Position numbers and translations under genes: made by a program
The notes under the pieces: generated by a model
The model's input: only the letters and a program-made list of their open reading frames with translations
The model's database searches: none
Told to the model about the DNA's origin: nothing
Source of the DNA: Gammaproteobacteria bacterium
Lineage (GTDB): Bacteria > Pseudomonadota > Gammaproteobacteria > Pseudomonadales > Pseudohongiellaceae
Length of the DNA stretch: 64,000 nt
Reading direction: 5' to 3'
NCBI GenBank assembly: GCA_030832825.1
Contig: JAURIJ010000005.1
Location: 61,828-125,827, forward strand
Part shown: positions 26,456 through 35,542 of the stretch, piece after piece
Numbering within the stretch: position 1 is the first letter of the stretch
How the letters are laid out: every line of letters starts with the position of its first letter

Positions 26456-26575
26456 GACATCCTCGCTGGTTTGATGATAGCTTGCGGCCCTTCGCGGAGC
26501 CGGGGCTCATGTTACCCCAGGCGAATGCCTGAACCCAGCGCAAAAGCGCTCCCTGCGGCAGGAGAGAAGGCCCAC

Positions 26576-27982
26576 ATGACGCACTCGGCAAATCCGCAGC
26601 CAGGCTGCAGCGATCGTATCGACGCCCAGGTCAGCCCGCGGGGCACCCTGGAACTGCTGTCCCAGCTCGAGGTCGACAGGCTGCGCCAGGTGCGCGACTC
26701 CAGTGTCTATGAGTTGTTCCGCCGCTGCGCGCTGGCGGTGCTGAACTGTGACGACACCACCGACGACGCCGCCGAGGTCTACGCGCGCTACGCCGATTTC
26801 AGCATCGAGATCGAGCACCGTGCCCGAGGCATCAAGCTGCATCTGCGCAATGCACCGGCCTGCGCCTTCGTCGATGGCACCGTGATGAACGGGGTCCGGG
26901 ATCACTTGTTCGCCGTGCTGCGCGACATGGTCTTTCTGTCCGGGGAGGTCGAGGCCCTGGCGGCTGCCAGGGCGCTGACCAGCGAAGAGGAAGACCTGCT
27001 GACGCGCAATCTGGTGTTCAACTTCCTGCGCAATGCCGGCCTGCTGCGGCCGCGTCTGCAGCCGCGCCTGGTGGTGTGCTGGGGCGGACATTCGATCGGC
27101 CGCGAGGAGTATCTCTACTCCAAGGCCGTGGGCTATCAACTCGGTCTGCGCGGGCTCGACATCTGCACGGGCTGCGGCCCCGGTGCCATGAAGGGACCCA
27201 TGAAGGGTGCCACCATCGGGCACGCCAAGCAGCGCAATCGCGAGGGACGCTACATCGGCATCTCCGAGCCCGGCATCATCGCCGCCGAATCGCCCAACCC
27301 CATCGTCAATCATCTGATGGTGATGCCGGACATCGAGAAGCGGCTGGAAGCCTTCGTGCGCCTCGGGCATGCGATCATCGTCTTCCCCGGTGGTGTCGGC
27401 ACCCTGGAGGAAATCCTCTTTCTCATCGGCACGCTGATGGACCCGCGCAATGCCGAGGTGAGCCTGCCCGTCATCTTCACCGCAGGCCCAGGCAGCGAGG
27501 ACTATTTCGCCGGCATCGATGCGTTTCTGGTGAGCACGCTGGGGGAAGACGTGCGACGCCATTACCGCGTCATCGTCAATGACACCGTGGCTGTGGCCCG
27601 TGCCATGCGCGAGGGCATGGACGCCGTGGTCAACAATCGAAAGGCCACCCGCGATGCCTTCTACTACAACTGGCTGCTGCACATTCCGCCCGAAATGAAA
27701 CGCCACTTCGTGGTGAGTCATGCCAGCATGGCGGGACTGGACCTGCGTCGCGGACTGCCTCCGGCCGAACTCGTGTGCAATCTGCGCCGGGCGTTCTCCG
27801 GCATTGTGGCGGGCAACGTGAAGGAAGCCGGCATCCACATGATCCGGGATCACGGGCCCTTCCAGCTCCACGGGGATCCGGACATCCTGCAGGCCATGGA
27901 TCGCCTGCTGCAGGGATTCGTGGCGCAGGGCAGGATGAAACTCGGGGGGCGGGCGTATAATCCCTGCTACCAGATCAACTGA
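26576..27982 (+). CDS. ppnN: pyrimidine/purine 5'-nucleotide nucleosidase PpnN (YgdH)
   Basis: Cleaves nucleoside monophosphates to base plus ribose 5-phosphate; the E. coli enzyme is activated by (p)ppGpp. The 468-residue product (E. coli 454) has the N-terminal SPRGTLELLSQLEV, the LOG/lysine-decarboxylase-like core with GLDICTGCGPGAMKGPMKGA, and the PGGVGTLEE catalytic motif. The C-terminal extension VCNLRRAFSGIVAGNVKEAGI and MIRDHGPFQL matches full-length PpnN, not short LOG cytokinin enzymes. ATG 26576 follows GGAGAGAAGG and fits the family start; upstream in-frame starts add unconserved residues. Confidence 0.92.
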   Translation: MTHSANPQPGCSDRIDAQVSPRGTLELLSQLEVDRLRQVRDSSVYELFRRCALAVLNCDDTTDDAAEVYARYADFSIEIEHRARGIKLHLRNAPACAFVDGTVMNGVRDHLFAVLRDMVFLSGEVEALAAARALTSEEEDLLTRNLVFNFLRNAGLLRPRLQPRLVVCWGGHSIGREEYLYSKAVGYQLGLRGLDICTGCGPGAMKGPMKGATIGHAKQRNREGRYIGISEPGIIAAESPNPIVNHLMVMPDIEKRLEAFVRLGHAIIVFPGGVGTLEEILFLIGTLMDPRNAEVSLPVIFTAGPGSEDYFAGIDAFLVSTLGEDVRRHYRVIVNDTVAVARAMREGMDAVVNNRKATRDAFYYNWLLHIPPEMKRHFVVSHASMAGLDLRRGLPPAELVCNLRRAFSGIVAGNVKEAGIHMIRDHGPFQLHGDPDILQAMDRLLQGFVAQGRMKLGGRAYNPCYQIN

Positions 27983-28002
27983 GGTCTGCAGGCCGGGCAT
28001 GA

Positions 28003-28035
28003 ATACTTGACTGTTTTACTCGGACAAGCAACAAT
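28003..28035 (+). promoter_or_regulatory. suf operon promoter with IscR type 1-like site
   Basis: The 25 bases at 28003-28027 begin ATACTTGACTG and continue TTTTACTCGGACAA. They agree at 21 of 25 positions with the E. coli IscR type 1 consensus as I recall it. TTGACT (28007-28012) inside it can serve as the -35, with AACAAT (28030-28035) as -10 at 17-bp spacing. Such overlap is the usual arrangement for [2Fe-2S]-IscR repression. No iscR gene is in the window. Confidence 0.65.
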
Positions 28036-28119
28036 CGCGGCCTCAAAATCTGCTCAGAAATCATGCGTGATGGCCCGCTCTGTGGCCACCGCGCCTCCCA
28101 TCGCCACAGGGGTGAGTCC

Positions 28120-29556
28120 GTGTCCGAACAAGTAGAAAGCCTGATCCGCAAGGATTATTCGGCAGGGTTCCACACCCAGATCGAGTCCGACACGCTGCGA
28201 CCGGGTCTGGACGAAGACGTGATCCGCTTCATTTCCGCAAAGAAGGAAGAGCCGCAATGGCTGCTGGAGTGGCGCCTGAAGGCCTTCCGCGCCTGGCAGG
28301 AAATGGAGGAGCCCACCTGGGCGCATGTCAGTTATCCTCTGGTCGACTTCCAGGCCTTGTCGTATTACAGCGCACCGCGCAGCATGGCGAACAAGCCGAA
28401 GAGCCTGGACGAAGTCGACCCGGAGCTGCTCGCGACCTACGCCAAGCTCGGCATTCCCCTGCACGAGCAGGAAGCCCTGGCCGGCGTGGCCGTTGATGCC
28501 GTGTTCGATTCAGTCTCCGTGGTCACCACTTATCGTGCGAAGCTGGAAGAGGTCGGTGTGATCTTCTGCCCGATCAGCGAAGCCGTGCACCGCTTTCCGG
28601 AGCTCGTGAAGAAATACCTCGGCTCCGTCGTGCCGCAGAAGGACAACTTCTATGCGGCGCTCAATTCCGCCGTGTTCTCGGATGGCTCCTTCGTCTACAT
28701 CCCCAAAGGAGTGCGTTGTCCCATGGAGCTGTCCACCTACTTCCGCATCAATGAAGTGAAGACGGGGCAGTTCGAACGCACGCTGATCGTGGCCGATGAA
28801 GGCTCGCATGTGAGCTATCTGGAAGGCTGCACCGCGCCCATGCGCGACGAGAATCAACTCCACGCCGCGGTGGTGGAACTGGTGGCGCTGGACGACGCGC
28901 AGATCAAGTATTCGACGGTGCAGAACTGGTATCCGGGCGACAAGGAAGGCAAGGGCGGCATCTACAATTTCGTCACCAAGCGCGGTGTGTGCCATCGCAA
29001 TGCGCGTATCTCCTGGACGCAGGTGGAGACGGGTTCGGCCATCACCTGGAAATACCCCAGCTGCATCCTCAAGGGAGACAACAGCGTGGGCGAGTTCTAT
29101 TCAGTGGCGCTCACCAACAATCTGCAGCAGGCCGATACCGGCACCAAGATGATCCATCTGGGCAAGAACACGCGTTCCACGATCGTGGCCAAGGGCATTT
29201 CCGCCGGTCGCAGCCAGAGCGCCTACCGTGGCCTGGTGCGCATCAATGCCGGTGCCGAAGGTGCGCGCAACTACACCCAGTGCGATTCGCTGCTGATCGG
29301 CGATCGCTGTGGGGCGCATACCTTCCCCTACATCGAGAGCCGCAACGCTTCGGCCGTGATCGAGCATGAGGCCACCACTTCCAAGGTCAGCGACGATCAA
29401 CTCTTTCTGTGTCAGCAGCGTGGTCTGGATGCCGAGAAGGCGGTGTCCATGATCGTCAATGGTTTCTGCCGCGAGGTCTTCAAGGAGCTGCCCATGGAGT
29501 TTGCCGTCGAGGCGGGCAAGCTGCTGGAAGTCAGTCTCGAAGGGTCCGTGGGCTGA
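28120..29556 (+). CDS. sufB: Fe-S cluster assembly scaffold SufB
   Basis: Core subunit of the SufBC2D scaffold on which Fe-S clusters are built, taking sulfur from SufS/SufE. The 478-residue protein has [14 protein letters not shown], the [27 protein letters not shown] type core, the [18 protein letters not shown] strand region and the conserved tail [17 protein letters not shown]. Start is GTG 28120 ([13 protein letters not shown]) behind AGGGGTGAG; an in-frame ATG at 28063 would add 19 residues unlike any SufB. First gene of suf, behind an IscR-like operator. Confidence 0.95.
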   Translation: MSEQVESLIRKDYSAGFHTQIESDTLRPGLDEDVIRFISAKKEEPQWLLEWRLKAFRAWQEMEEPTWAHVSYPLVDFQALSYYSAPRSMANKPKSLDEVDPELLATYAKLGIPLHEQEALAGVAVDAVFDSVSVVTTYRAKLEEVGVIFCPISEAVHRFPELVKKYLGSVVPQKDNFYAALNSAVFSDGSFVYIPKGVRCPMELSTYFRINEVKTGQFERTLIVADEGSHVSYLEGCTAPMRDENQLHAAVVELVALDDAQIKYSTVQNWYPGDKEGKGGIYNFVTKRGVCHRNARISWTQVETGSAITWKYPSCILKGDNSVGEFYSVALTNNLQQADTGTKMIHLGKNTRSTIVAKGISAGRSQSAYRGLVRINAGAEGARNYTQCDSLLIGDRCGAHTFPYIESRNASAVIEHEATTSKVSDDQLFLCQQRGLDAEKAVSMIVNGFCREVFKELPMEFAVEAGKLLEVSLEGSVG

Positions 29557-29596
29557 CGGCTGACGCAGCACTCACTTTTTCACTACAAGGCAATCG

Positions 29597-30364
29597 ATGA
29601 AGCAGGCAGCCAGCATGTTGGAAATTCGCAATCTCAGTGCACGCGTTGAAGGCAACGACATTCTTCGACAACTCACTCTCAGCATTCGTCCGGGCGAGGT
29701 GCACGCCATCATGGGGCCCAATGGTGCCGGCAAGAGCACGCTGGGCAACGTCCTGGCTGGCCGGCCGGGCTACGAGGTCACGGGCGGTGAAGTGCTGTTC
29801 CAGGGCAAGGACCTGCTGGCCATGGAGATCGAGGAGCGTGCCCGCGAAGGCGTGTTCCTGGCGTTCCAGTATCCGGTGGAGATTCCCGGCGTCAGCAACA
29901 TGGAGTTTCTCAAGGCGGCCGTGGATGCCCGTCGCCGCCATCGCGGCGAGAGTGAACTGTCGTCCTTCGACTTCATGAAGCTGGCGCGCGATGCCGCGAA
30001 ACGCGTGAGCCTGGATCAGGCCTTCCTCAAGCGTGGCGTCAACGAAGGATTTTCCGGCGGCGAGAAGAAGCGCAACGAGATCATGCAGATGATGCTGCTG
30101 GAGCCCTCCCTGTGCATTCTGGACGAGACGGACTCCGGGCTCGACATCGATGCCCTGCAGGTGGTGGCCGCCGGCGTTAATGCCATGCGCGACGGTCAGC
30201 GCAGTTTCATCGTGGTGACGCATTACCAGCGTCTGCTCGACTACATCGTGCCGGACCATGTCCATGTGCTGGCTGCCGGCCGCATTGCCCGCTCCGGTGG
30301 CAAGGAGCTGGCGCTGGAACTGGAAGCCAAGGGGTACAGCTGGCTGGAGGACGAGGGTGTCTGA
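29597..30364 (+). CDS. sufC: Fe-S assembly ATPase SufC
   Basis: ABC-type ATPase that drives conformational change in SufBC2D. The 255-residue protein has Walker A GPNGAGKSTLG (K46), the Suf-specific FLAFQYPVEIPGVSN loop, the signature FSGGEKKRNEIMQ, Walker B CILDETDSGLDIDAL with the D-loop, and the switch His in VVTHYQRLLDY. ATG 29597 has AAGG upstream; ATG 29615 (MLEIRNLSA) is an alternative giving a family-like start. It follows sufB by 40 bases and precedes sufD by four. Confidence 0.96.
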   Translation: MKQAASMLEIRNLSARVEGNDILRQLTLSIRPGEVHAIMGPNGAGKSTLGNVLAGRPGYEVTGGEVLFQGKDLLAMEIEERAREGVFLAFQYPVEIPGVSNMEFLKAAVDARRRHRGESELSSFDFMKLARDAAKRVSLDQAFLKRGVNEGFSGGEKKRNEIMQMMLLEPSLCILDETDSGLDIDALQVVAAGVNAMRDGQRSFIVVTHYQRLLDYIVPDHVHVLAAGRIARSGGKELALELEAKGYSWLEDEGV

Positions 30365-30368
30365 GCTG

Positions 30369-31679
30369 ATGAACGAGCTGCCGGAAGCCACGTTCCAGCA
30401 GCAGGTGCTGCAGCTGGCGCAGGGGCAGGACGTGCCTGACTGGTTGAACTCCCTGCGCCTCGCCGGTGCCCGCGAGTGGCGCGAGGCGGCATGGCCGGGC
30501 CGTCGCACCGAATTGTGGAAGTACACGCCGCTGGCCGCCTTGCGCAAGCATCGATTCCAGCAAGCCTGCGGCACGCTGCCAGTCTGGCCGCGGGATTTGC
30601 CGCTGCAGGTCGATGCCATCCGCCTGGTGTTCGTGAACGGCGTCTTCGATGCCGCTGCCTCCAGCCCGGCGCATTCTGCCGTGGTGCGCTTCAGTGCTGC
30701 CGACGCCGAGCAGCAGGCACTGATCGCCCGTCATCTGGGACACGTGGCCACCACCACGCGGCATCTGTTCGCCTCGCTCAGCAATGCCCTGGTGGCTGAC
30801 GGCGTGCTGGTGCATGTCGCGAAGGATCAGGCCTTGGACAAGCCAGTGCATATCGTCCACGTGGCCGTGCCACAGGCCGAGCCGGTGGTGGTGAACCCGC
30901 GCGTGCTGGTGGTGCTGGAAAGCCACTCGCAAATGGAGCTGATCGAGCAGTTTGTTTCCGACTCGCAGGTCCAGAACAGTTTCGTGAACAGCCTCACCGA
31001 GATCCACTGTGGCGCTGGCGCGCAGCTGCGGCATTACCGCGTCAACCTGGAACAGGAGCAGCTGCTGCATGTCGGTGGCGTGCACGTGGATCTGTGGCGT
31101 GACGCGCATTACCGCGGCTTCACCCTGGCTGAAGGCAGTGTGCTCAAGCGCATCGACTACCAGATCAATCACCAGGCGGCAGGCGCCAGCGCGGTACTGG
31201 ATGGCATCTATCTGCCGCGCAACCAGCAGTTGCTGGACTATCACACCAATGTGGAACACAAGGCGCCGCACTGCACCACCAGCGAGACCTTCCGTGGCAT
31301 CGTGGCCGACGAGGCGCGTGCTGTGTTCAATGGCCGCATCCACATTCATCCGCAGGCGCAGAAGACTCTCGCGGAGCTGAACAATCGCACCCTGCTGACC
31401 TCCGACCGTGCCGAGATCGACACCAAGCCGGAGCTGGAAATCTATGCCGACGACGTCAAGTGCGCCCACGGCGCCACCGTCAGCCAGCTGGACACCACGG
31501 CGCAGTTCTACCTGCGCAGCCGCGGACTCTCCGAGACCCAGGCGCGCAGCATGCTCAGCTTCGGCTTCATCAACGAACTGCTGCAGGGCATCGAGCAGCC
31601 CGCGGTGCGGGAGCACCTGCACGCGCATCTGCAGCGGCTGTTCGCCGAGTCGCTGCCCGTGACGGTGACGGCCCCATGA
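30369..31679 (+). CDS. sufD: Fe-S assembly scaffold SufD
   Basis: Second beta-helix scaffold subunit, pairing with SufB; required for iron acquisition in E. coli. The 436-residue protein starts at ATG 30369, four bases after sufC. It has ELWKYTPLAALRKHRF near the N-terminus, the beta-helix repeats, DYHTNVEHKAPHCTTSETFRG-type core and the typical ending KCAHGATVSQLD...FYLRSRGLSETQARSML. The conserved His and Cys around HKAPHCTT are present. Its stop overlaps the sufS start. Confidence 0.95.
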   Translation: MNELPEATFQQQVLQLAQGQDVPDWLNSLRLAGAREWREAAWPGRRTELWKYTPLAALRKHRFQQACGTLPVWPRDLPLQVDAIRLVFVNGVFDAAASSPAHSAVVRFSAADAEQQALIARHLGHVATTTRHLFASLSNALVADGVLVHVAKDQALDKPVHIVHVAVPQAEPVVVNPRVLVVLESHSQMELIEQFVSDSQVQNSFVNSLTEIHCGAGAQLRHYRVNLEQEQLLHVGGVHVDLWRDAHYRGFTLAEGSVLKRIDYQINHQAAGASAVLDGIYLPRNQQLLDYHTNVEHKAPHCTTSETFRGIVADEARAVFNGRIHIHPQAQKTLAELNNRTLLTSDRAEIDTKPELEIYADDVKCAHGATVSQLDTTAQFYLRSRGLSETQARSMLSFGFINELLQGIEQPAVREHLHAHLQRLFAESLPVTVTAP

Positions 31680-32944
31680 GCGAGGATGCACCCGTGTATC
31701 ACGTCCGCCCGACAGAGCAGCGAGCCACGTTCAAGGTCGAGCGAGTGCGCGCCGATTTCCCGATCCTGCAGCAGCAGGTGAACGGGCATCCGCTGGTGTA
31801 TCTGGACAACGCGGCGACGACGCAGAAACCCGAGTGCGTCATTCAGGCCCTGGTGGACTATTACCGCCGCGACAACAGCAATGTGCATCGGGGCGCCCAC
31901 ACGCTGGCGGACCGCGCCACGGCCGCCTTCGAGGATGCCCGCCGCAAGGTGGCCCGTCTGCTCAATGCCGAAGATTCCCGGCAGATTATCTGGACGCGCG
32001 GCACCACCGAGTCGATCAATCTGGTGGCGGCCAGCTGGGGGCGCAGCACCCTGCAGAAGGGCGATCGCATTCTCGTTTCCGCCATGGAGCACCATGCCAA
32101 CATCGTGCCCTGGCAGATGGTCGCGGCCGAGTGCGGTGCCACGGTGGAGCCGATTCCCGTGGATCGCAGCGGCACGCTCGACATGACCGCCTTCGAGGCC
32201 ATGCTCGATGCGCGTGTGCGCATGGTGGCCGTGGGCCATGTGTCCAATGCCCTGGGCAGCATCAATCCGGTGGAACGCATAGTCGAACTGGCCCATGCCG
32301 CAGGCGCTCTGGTGCTGGTGGATGGCGCTCAGGCGGTGGCGCACTGGCGTGTCGACGTGCAGGCGCTGGGCTGCGATTTCTACGCGTTCTCCGCCCACAA
32401 GCTGTTCGGCCCAACCGGGATCGGCGTGCTCTACGGGCGCCGTGAACTGCTCGAGGCGATGCCGCCTTACCAGGGTGGCGGCGAGATGATCGAGTCCGTC
32501 AGCTTCGCCGGCACCACGTACAATCAGCTGCCCTACAAGTTCGAGGCAGGCACGCCGGATATCGCGGGCGCCATCGGTCTGGGTGCCGCCGTGGATTATC
32601 TGCAGGCGCTGGATCGTGCTGGTGCCGCGCGCCATGAACAGGCCCTGCTGGAGCACGCCGTGGCACTGGCCGAACGTGTGCCGGGCCTGGTGCTGGTGGG
32701 CACGGCGGCGCACAAGGCCAGCGTGCTGAGTTTCAATCTCGCGGGCGTGCACCCGGCCGATCTGGGCACGCTGCTGGATCAGCAGGGCATTGCCGTGCGC
32801 ACCGGCAATCACTGTGCCCAGCCGATCATGGCGCAATTCGGGATACCTGGCACGGTGCGTGCGAGTTTCTGTTTCTACAACACTCTCGAAGACGTGGATC
32901 GACTGTTCGCCGCCCTGGATAAGGCGCGACAGTTTCTCCAGTGA
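31676..32944 (+). CDS. sufS: cysteine desulfurase SufS (class II)
   Basis: PLP enzyme releasing sulfur from cysteine as a persulfide handed to SufE. The 422-residue protein starts at ATG 31676, overlapping the sufD stop. Features are YLDNAATTQKP, the PLP lysine K242 in FSAHKLFGPTG and the persulfide cysteine C380 in RTGNHCAQPIM, in the short-loop context of group II desulfurases. Group II enzymes need SufE, which is encoded at the end of this operon. Longer in-frame starts upstream lie within sufD and are ignored. Confidence 0.95.
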   Translation: MSEDAPVYHVRPTEQRATFKVERVRADFPILQQQVNGHPLVYLDNAATTQKPECVIQALVDYYRRDNSNVHRGAHTLADRATAAFEDARRKVARLLNAEDSRQIIWTRGTTESINLVAASWGRSTLQKGDRILVSAMEHHANIVPWQMVAAECGATVEPIPVDRSGTLDMTAFEAMLDARVRMVAVGHVSNALGSINPVERIVELAHAAGALVLVDGAQAVAHWRVDVQALGCDFYAFSAHKLFGPTGIGVLYGRRELLEAMPPYQGGGEMIESVSFAGTTYNQLPYKFEAGTPDIAGAIGLGAAVDYLQALDRAGAARHEQALLEHAVALAERVPGLVLVGTAAHKASVLSFNLAGVHPADLGTLLDQQGIAVRTGNHCAQPIMAQFGIPGTVRASFCFYNTLEDVDRLFAALDKARQFLQ

Positions 32945-32972
32945 TCGCCGTGACACGCGTGAGGATGCCGCA

Positions 32973-33344
32973 ATGAGCGTACAGACTTTTGATCCGAGCC
33001 AATCTCCGGCCGACAATGTGGTGGACGTGACCCCGGCCGCAGTGTCCCATTTTCGCGCGCAGCTGCAGCGCGCCACGCCTGCCAGTGCGGTGCGTTTGAG
33101 CGTCAAGAAGAGCGGCTGCACCGGCTACATGTATGTGATGGATCTGGTGCCTCAGGCGAGCCCCGATGATCTGCACGTGCCGCTGGACGAAGGCGTCGAA
33201 CTGCTGGTCGACCGCGACAGCCTGGCCATCGTGCGCGGCACGCGCATCGATCTGGTCACCGAGGGCGTCAATCGCCAGCTGCGTTTCATCAACCCCAACG
33301 CCAAGGACCACTGTGGTTGCGGCGAAAGCTTCAATGTGAACTGA
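32973..33344 (+). CDS. sufA: A-type Fe-S carrier SufA/IscA family
   Basis: HesB-type carrier that moves assembled clusters to target proteins. The 123-residue protein has the three cluster-binding cysteines at C49 (KKSGCTGYMY) and C114/C116 (DHCGCGESF). The N-terminal 15 residues are a longer leader than in IscA, similar to SufA. ATG 32973 lies 28 bases after sufS, with GAGG upstream. Position inside suf argues for SufA rather than IscA or ErpA; sequence alone would leave that open. Confidence 0.88.
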   Translation: MSVQTFDPSQSPADNVVDVTPAAVSHFRAQLQRATPASAVRLSVKKSGCTGYMYVMDLVPQASPDDLHVPLDEGVELLVDRDSLAIVRGTRIDLVTEGVNRQLRFINPNAKDHCGCGESFNVN

Positions 33345-33345
33345 C

Positions 33346-33879
33346 ATGGAAAGACGCATGGTGCTGGCGCAGGAGGACTGTCCTGCGCGCCGCGTACCCG
33401 ATGGCATGCCGCTGACGATCCCGAAGAACACTTTCGTGGCCATCACCCAGGCGCTGGGGGGCAATTACACGGTGGTGTACAACGGGCAGATGGTGCGCGT
33501 CGACGGCACCGATGCAGGCGCGCTGGGGCTGGCCGCCGAGCCGCTGAGCTTCCCGGCACCGACCAGTGAACTGATCGACGAAGCCCAGGTCTGGCAGGCG
33601 CTGGGCACGGTTTATGACCCGGAGATCCCGGTCGATCTGGTCAATCTGGGCCTGATCTACAAGGTGAGTGTCGATCAGCGGAACAAGCGCGTGGACATCG
33701 CCATGACGCTCACCGCGCCCAGCTGCGGGATGGGGCCGGTGCTGGTGGGCGATGTCGAATACCGGGTGCGTCTGGTGCCCAATGTGAAGCATGTGCAGGT
33801 CGAACTGGTGTTCGATCCGCCCTGGAGCCGGGACATGATGAGCGAGGAAGCCCAGCTCGAAACCGGCATGTTCTATTGA
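33346..33879 (+). CDS. sufT: Fe-S cluster maturation protein SufT
   Basis: SufT/MIP18-type protein (DUF59) linked in Gram-positive bacteria to Fe-S protein maturation under high demand. The 177-residue protein has a SufT-specific N-terminal half with LAQEDCPARRVPDG and ITQALGGNYTVVYNGQMVRV. The DUF59 domain follows with VYDPEIPVDLVNLGLIY and the conserved cysteine in APSCGMGPVL. The start is ATG 33346 directly after the sufA stop, or ATG 33358 with GGAAAGACG before it. Its exact role in gammaproteobacteria is less studied. Confidence 0.88.
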   Translation: MERRMVLAQEDCPARRVPDGMPLTIPKNTFVAITQALGGNYTVVYNGQMVRVDGTDAGALGLAAEPLSFPAPTSELIDEAQVWQALGTVYDPEIPVDLVNLGLIYKVSVDQRNKRVDIAMTLTAPSCGMGPVLVGDVEYRVRLVPNVKHVQVELVFDPPWSRDMMSEEAQLETGMFY

Positions 33880-33910
33880 CCTTGAAGGAGCGCCCCGCGC
33901 GCCGCACACC

Positions 33911-34336
33911 ATGACGTCCAATCGCTTTGGCACGCAGATCACCCCCGAGGACATCGTCGAGGCGCTGTCCTTCTTCGACAGCTGGGAGGATCGCTACAAG
34001 TACATCATCGATCTGGGCAAGGAACTGCCTGCGTTGCAACCGCAAAGTCGCACCGAGGAGAACCTGGTGCGGGGCTGTCAGAGTCAGGTCTGGCTGACGC
34101 ATCGGGAGGAGGGTGGCAAGCTCTATTTCGAGGCCGACAGCGATGCCTTCATCGTGCGCGGTCTGCTCGGCGTGGTCCTGGCGGCCTACAACGCCCGCAC
34201 CCCGCAGCAGATCCAGGCCTTCGACATCACCGCCTATTTCGACAGTCTCAATCTGCTCAAGCATCTGAGCGCCACGCGAGGCAATGGTCTGCAGGCCATG
34301 GTGCAACGCATCAAGACGCTGGCCGCAAGCCACTGA
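33911..34336 (+). CDS. sufE: cysteine desulfuration protein SufE
   Basis: Takes persulfide sulfur from SufS and passes it to SufB. The 141-residue protein has the SufE pattern DSWEDRYKYIIDLGKELP and the acceptor cysteine C56 in NLVRGCQSQVWL, followed by GLLGVVLAAYNARTPQQI and a C-terminal helix HLSATRGNGLQAMVQRI. All expected residues are present. It is the last gene of sufBCDSATE and is convergent with the Sel1 gene at 34359; I see no terminator in the 22 bases between. Confidence 0.95.
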   Translation: MTSNRFGTQITPEDIVEALSFFDSWEDRYKYIIDLGKELPALQPQSRTEENLVRGCQSQVWLTHREEGGKLYFEADSDAFIVRGLLGVVLAAYNARTPQQIQAFDITAYFDSLNLLKHLSATRGNGLQAMVQRIKTLAASH

Positions 34337-34358
34337 ACAGGCTCCCTCACACGACTTC

Positions 34359-34931
34359 CTAGAGCGCCAGCAGCCATTGCGCGAAGGCCTGCCGCGCGGC
34401 GGCGAGCTGCTCCGGGCTCATCGCCGCGCTCAGTCGCTCCAGCAGTGCCGGCGCATCGGCGAATTCGTTGTACTGCGCCGCACTGGCCCAGAAATGGGCG
34501 CGGACCAGATCCTGCGCCACCCCTTCCCCGTTCTCGTACATCGTCGCCAGGTTGAATTGGGCGCCGGCATGCTGAGCCTCGGCGGCCCGTTCGTACCAGT
34601 GAAAGGCCTGTTGCAGGTCGACGGGGGTGCCGCTGCCGGTGTAGTGCAACACCCCCAGATTGAATTGCGCGTTCACGTGGCCCTGGTCCGCAGCTGCCTG
34701 CGTCCAGCGCAGGGCCTGGGCATGGTCCTGGGGCACGCCCTGGCCGGTGAAATAGAGAATCGCGAGATTGTATTGGGCGAGATCGAGTCCGGCCTCGGCG
34801 GCAGCGGTGAATTCCCGCAGGGCCGTGGCGTAGTCACCCGCCTGCGCAGCCGCCACGCCGTCCTCGTAGTCCGCGTGCACGGCGGGGCAGAGCAGGGCGG
34901 CACACAGCAACAGGCGAGTGCCCCGGCGCAT
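34359..34931 (-). CDS. secreted Sel1-repeat protein (third of three)
   Basis: A 190-residue exported protein with a signal peptide (about 1-20, MRRGTRLLLCAALLCPAVHA) and about three to four Sel1-like helical repeats, such as AQYNLAILYFTGQGVPQDHAQALRWTQAAA and AQFNLGVLHYTGSGTPVDLQQAFHWYERAA. Sel1 repeats form superhelical surfaces for protein binding. The start codon shares one base with the stop of the gene before it (TGATG at 34929-34933), so the pair is translationally coupled. The binding partner is not evident. The start chosen is the ATG opening the signal peptide. Confidence 0.85.
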   Translation of the reverse strand: MRRGTRLLLCAALLCPAVHADYEDGVAAAQAGDYATALREFTAAAEAGLDLAQYNLAILYFTGQGVPQDHAQALRWTQAAADQGHVNAQFNLGVLHYTGSGTPVDLQQAFHWYERAAEAQHAGAQFNLATMYENGEGVAQDLVRAHFWASAAQYNEFADAPALLERLSAAMSPEQLAAARQAFAQWLLAL

Positions 34932-35542
34932 CACTGCGCTCCGGGGTTGGCGAAGGTTTCGTTGTCGGTGGGAATGCCGCGACCGAGGCTGGCGTTGAAG
35001 TGCTCGATCCACTCGTTGGCGAGCCGCTGGGCTTCGACGATATCGGCGTCGGACATCATTTCCTGATACAGGACCAGATTGGCCGCCGCCGCACGGTGGC
35101 CGCCCGAGGCCGCGAGCGTGAACCACTTGTGCGCCTGCACCGGGTCCTGCGGCACGATGCGGCCATTGGCGAACAGCGTCCCCAGGGTGAACTGGGCAGG
35201 CGCATCGCCCAGATCAGCGGCGCGCTGGAACCAGCGCAGAGCCTCGTTCAGATCGGCCAGCACCCCGGTGCCCTGCATGTACATCACGGCAAGATTGTAT
35301 TGCGCGTTGTTGTTGTTCTGCTCTGCAGCGAGGCGGAACCAGCGCGCGGCTTCCAGTTCATCTGCCACCACGCCGGTGCCATAGAGAAAGCGATTGCCAA
35401 GCTCGAACTGGGCGTTGCCGTCGCCGGCCGCGGCGGCGGCCTGCAAGGAGCCGAGATCCTGTGCAGGCGCCTGCTGTGCCACTCCCGTCAAGGGCAGCAC
35501 CAGCAGGCAGGCAATCAGGGCGAGTTCGCGCCAGCGGCTCAT
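34931..35542 (-). CDS. secreted Sel1-repeat protein (second of three)
   Basis: A 203-residue exported protein with signal peptide MSRWRELALIACLLVLPLTGVAQQ and about four Sel1 repeats, for example AQYNLAVMYMQGTGVLADLNEALRWFQRAA and AQFTLGTLFANGRIVPQDPVQAHKWFTLAA. The C-terminal helix EAQRLANEWIEHF is typical of the end of such arrays. Its start overlaps the stop of the upstream Sel1 gene by four bases (ATGA, 35539-35542), and its stop overlaps the next start. Probably periplasmic; role unknown. Confidence 0.85.
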   Translation of the reverse strand: MSRWRELALIACLLVLPLTGVAQQAPAQDLGSLQAAAAAGDGNAQFELGNRFLYGTGVVADELEAARWFRLAAEQNNNNAQYNLAVMYMQGTGVLADLNEALRWFQRAADLGDAPAQFTLGTLFANGRIVPQDPVQAHKWFTLAASGGHRAAAANLVLYQEMMSDADIVEAQRLANEWIEHFNASLGRGIPTDNETFANPGAQ

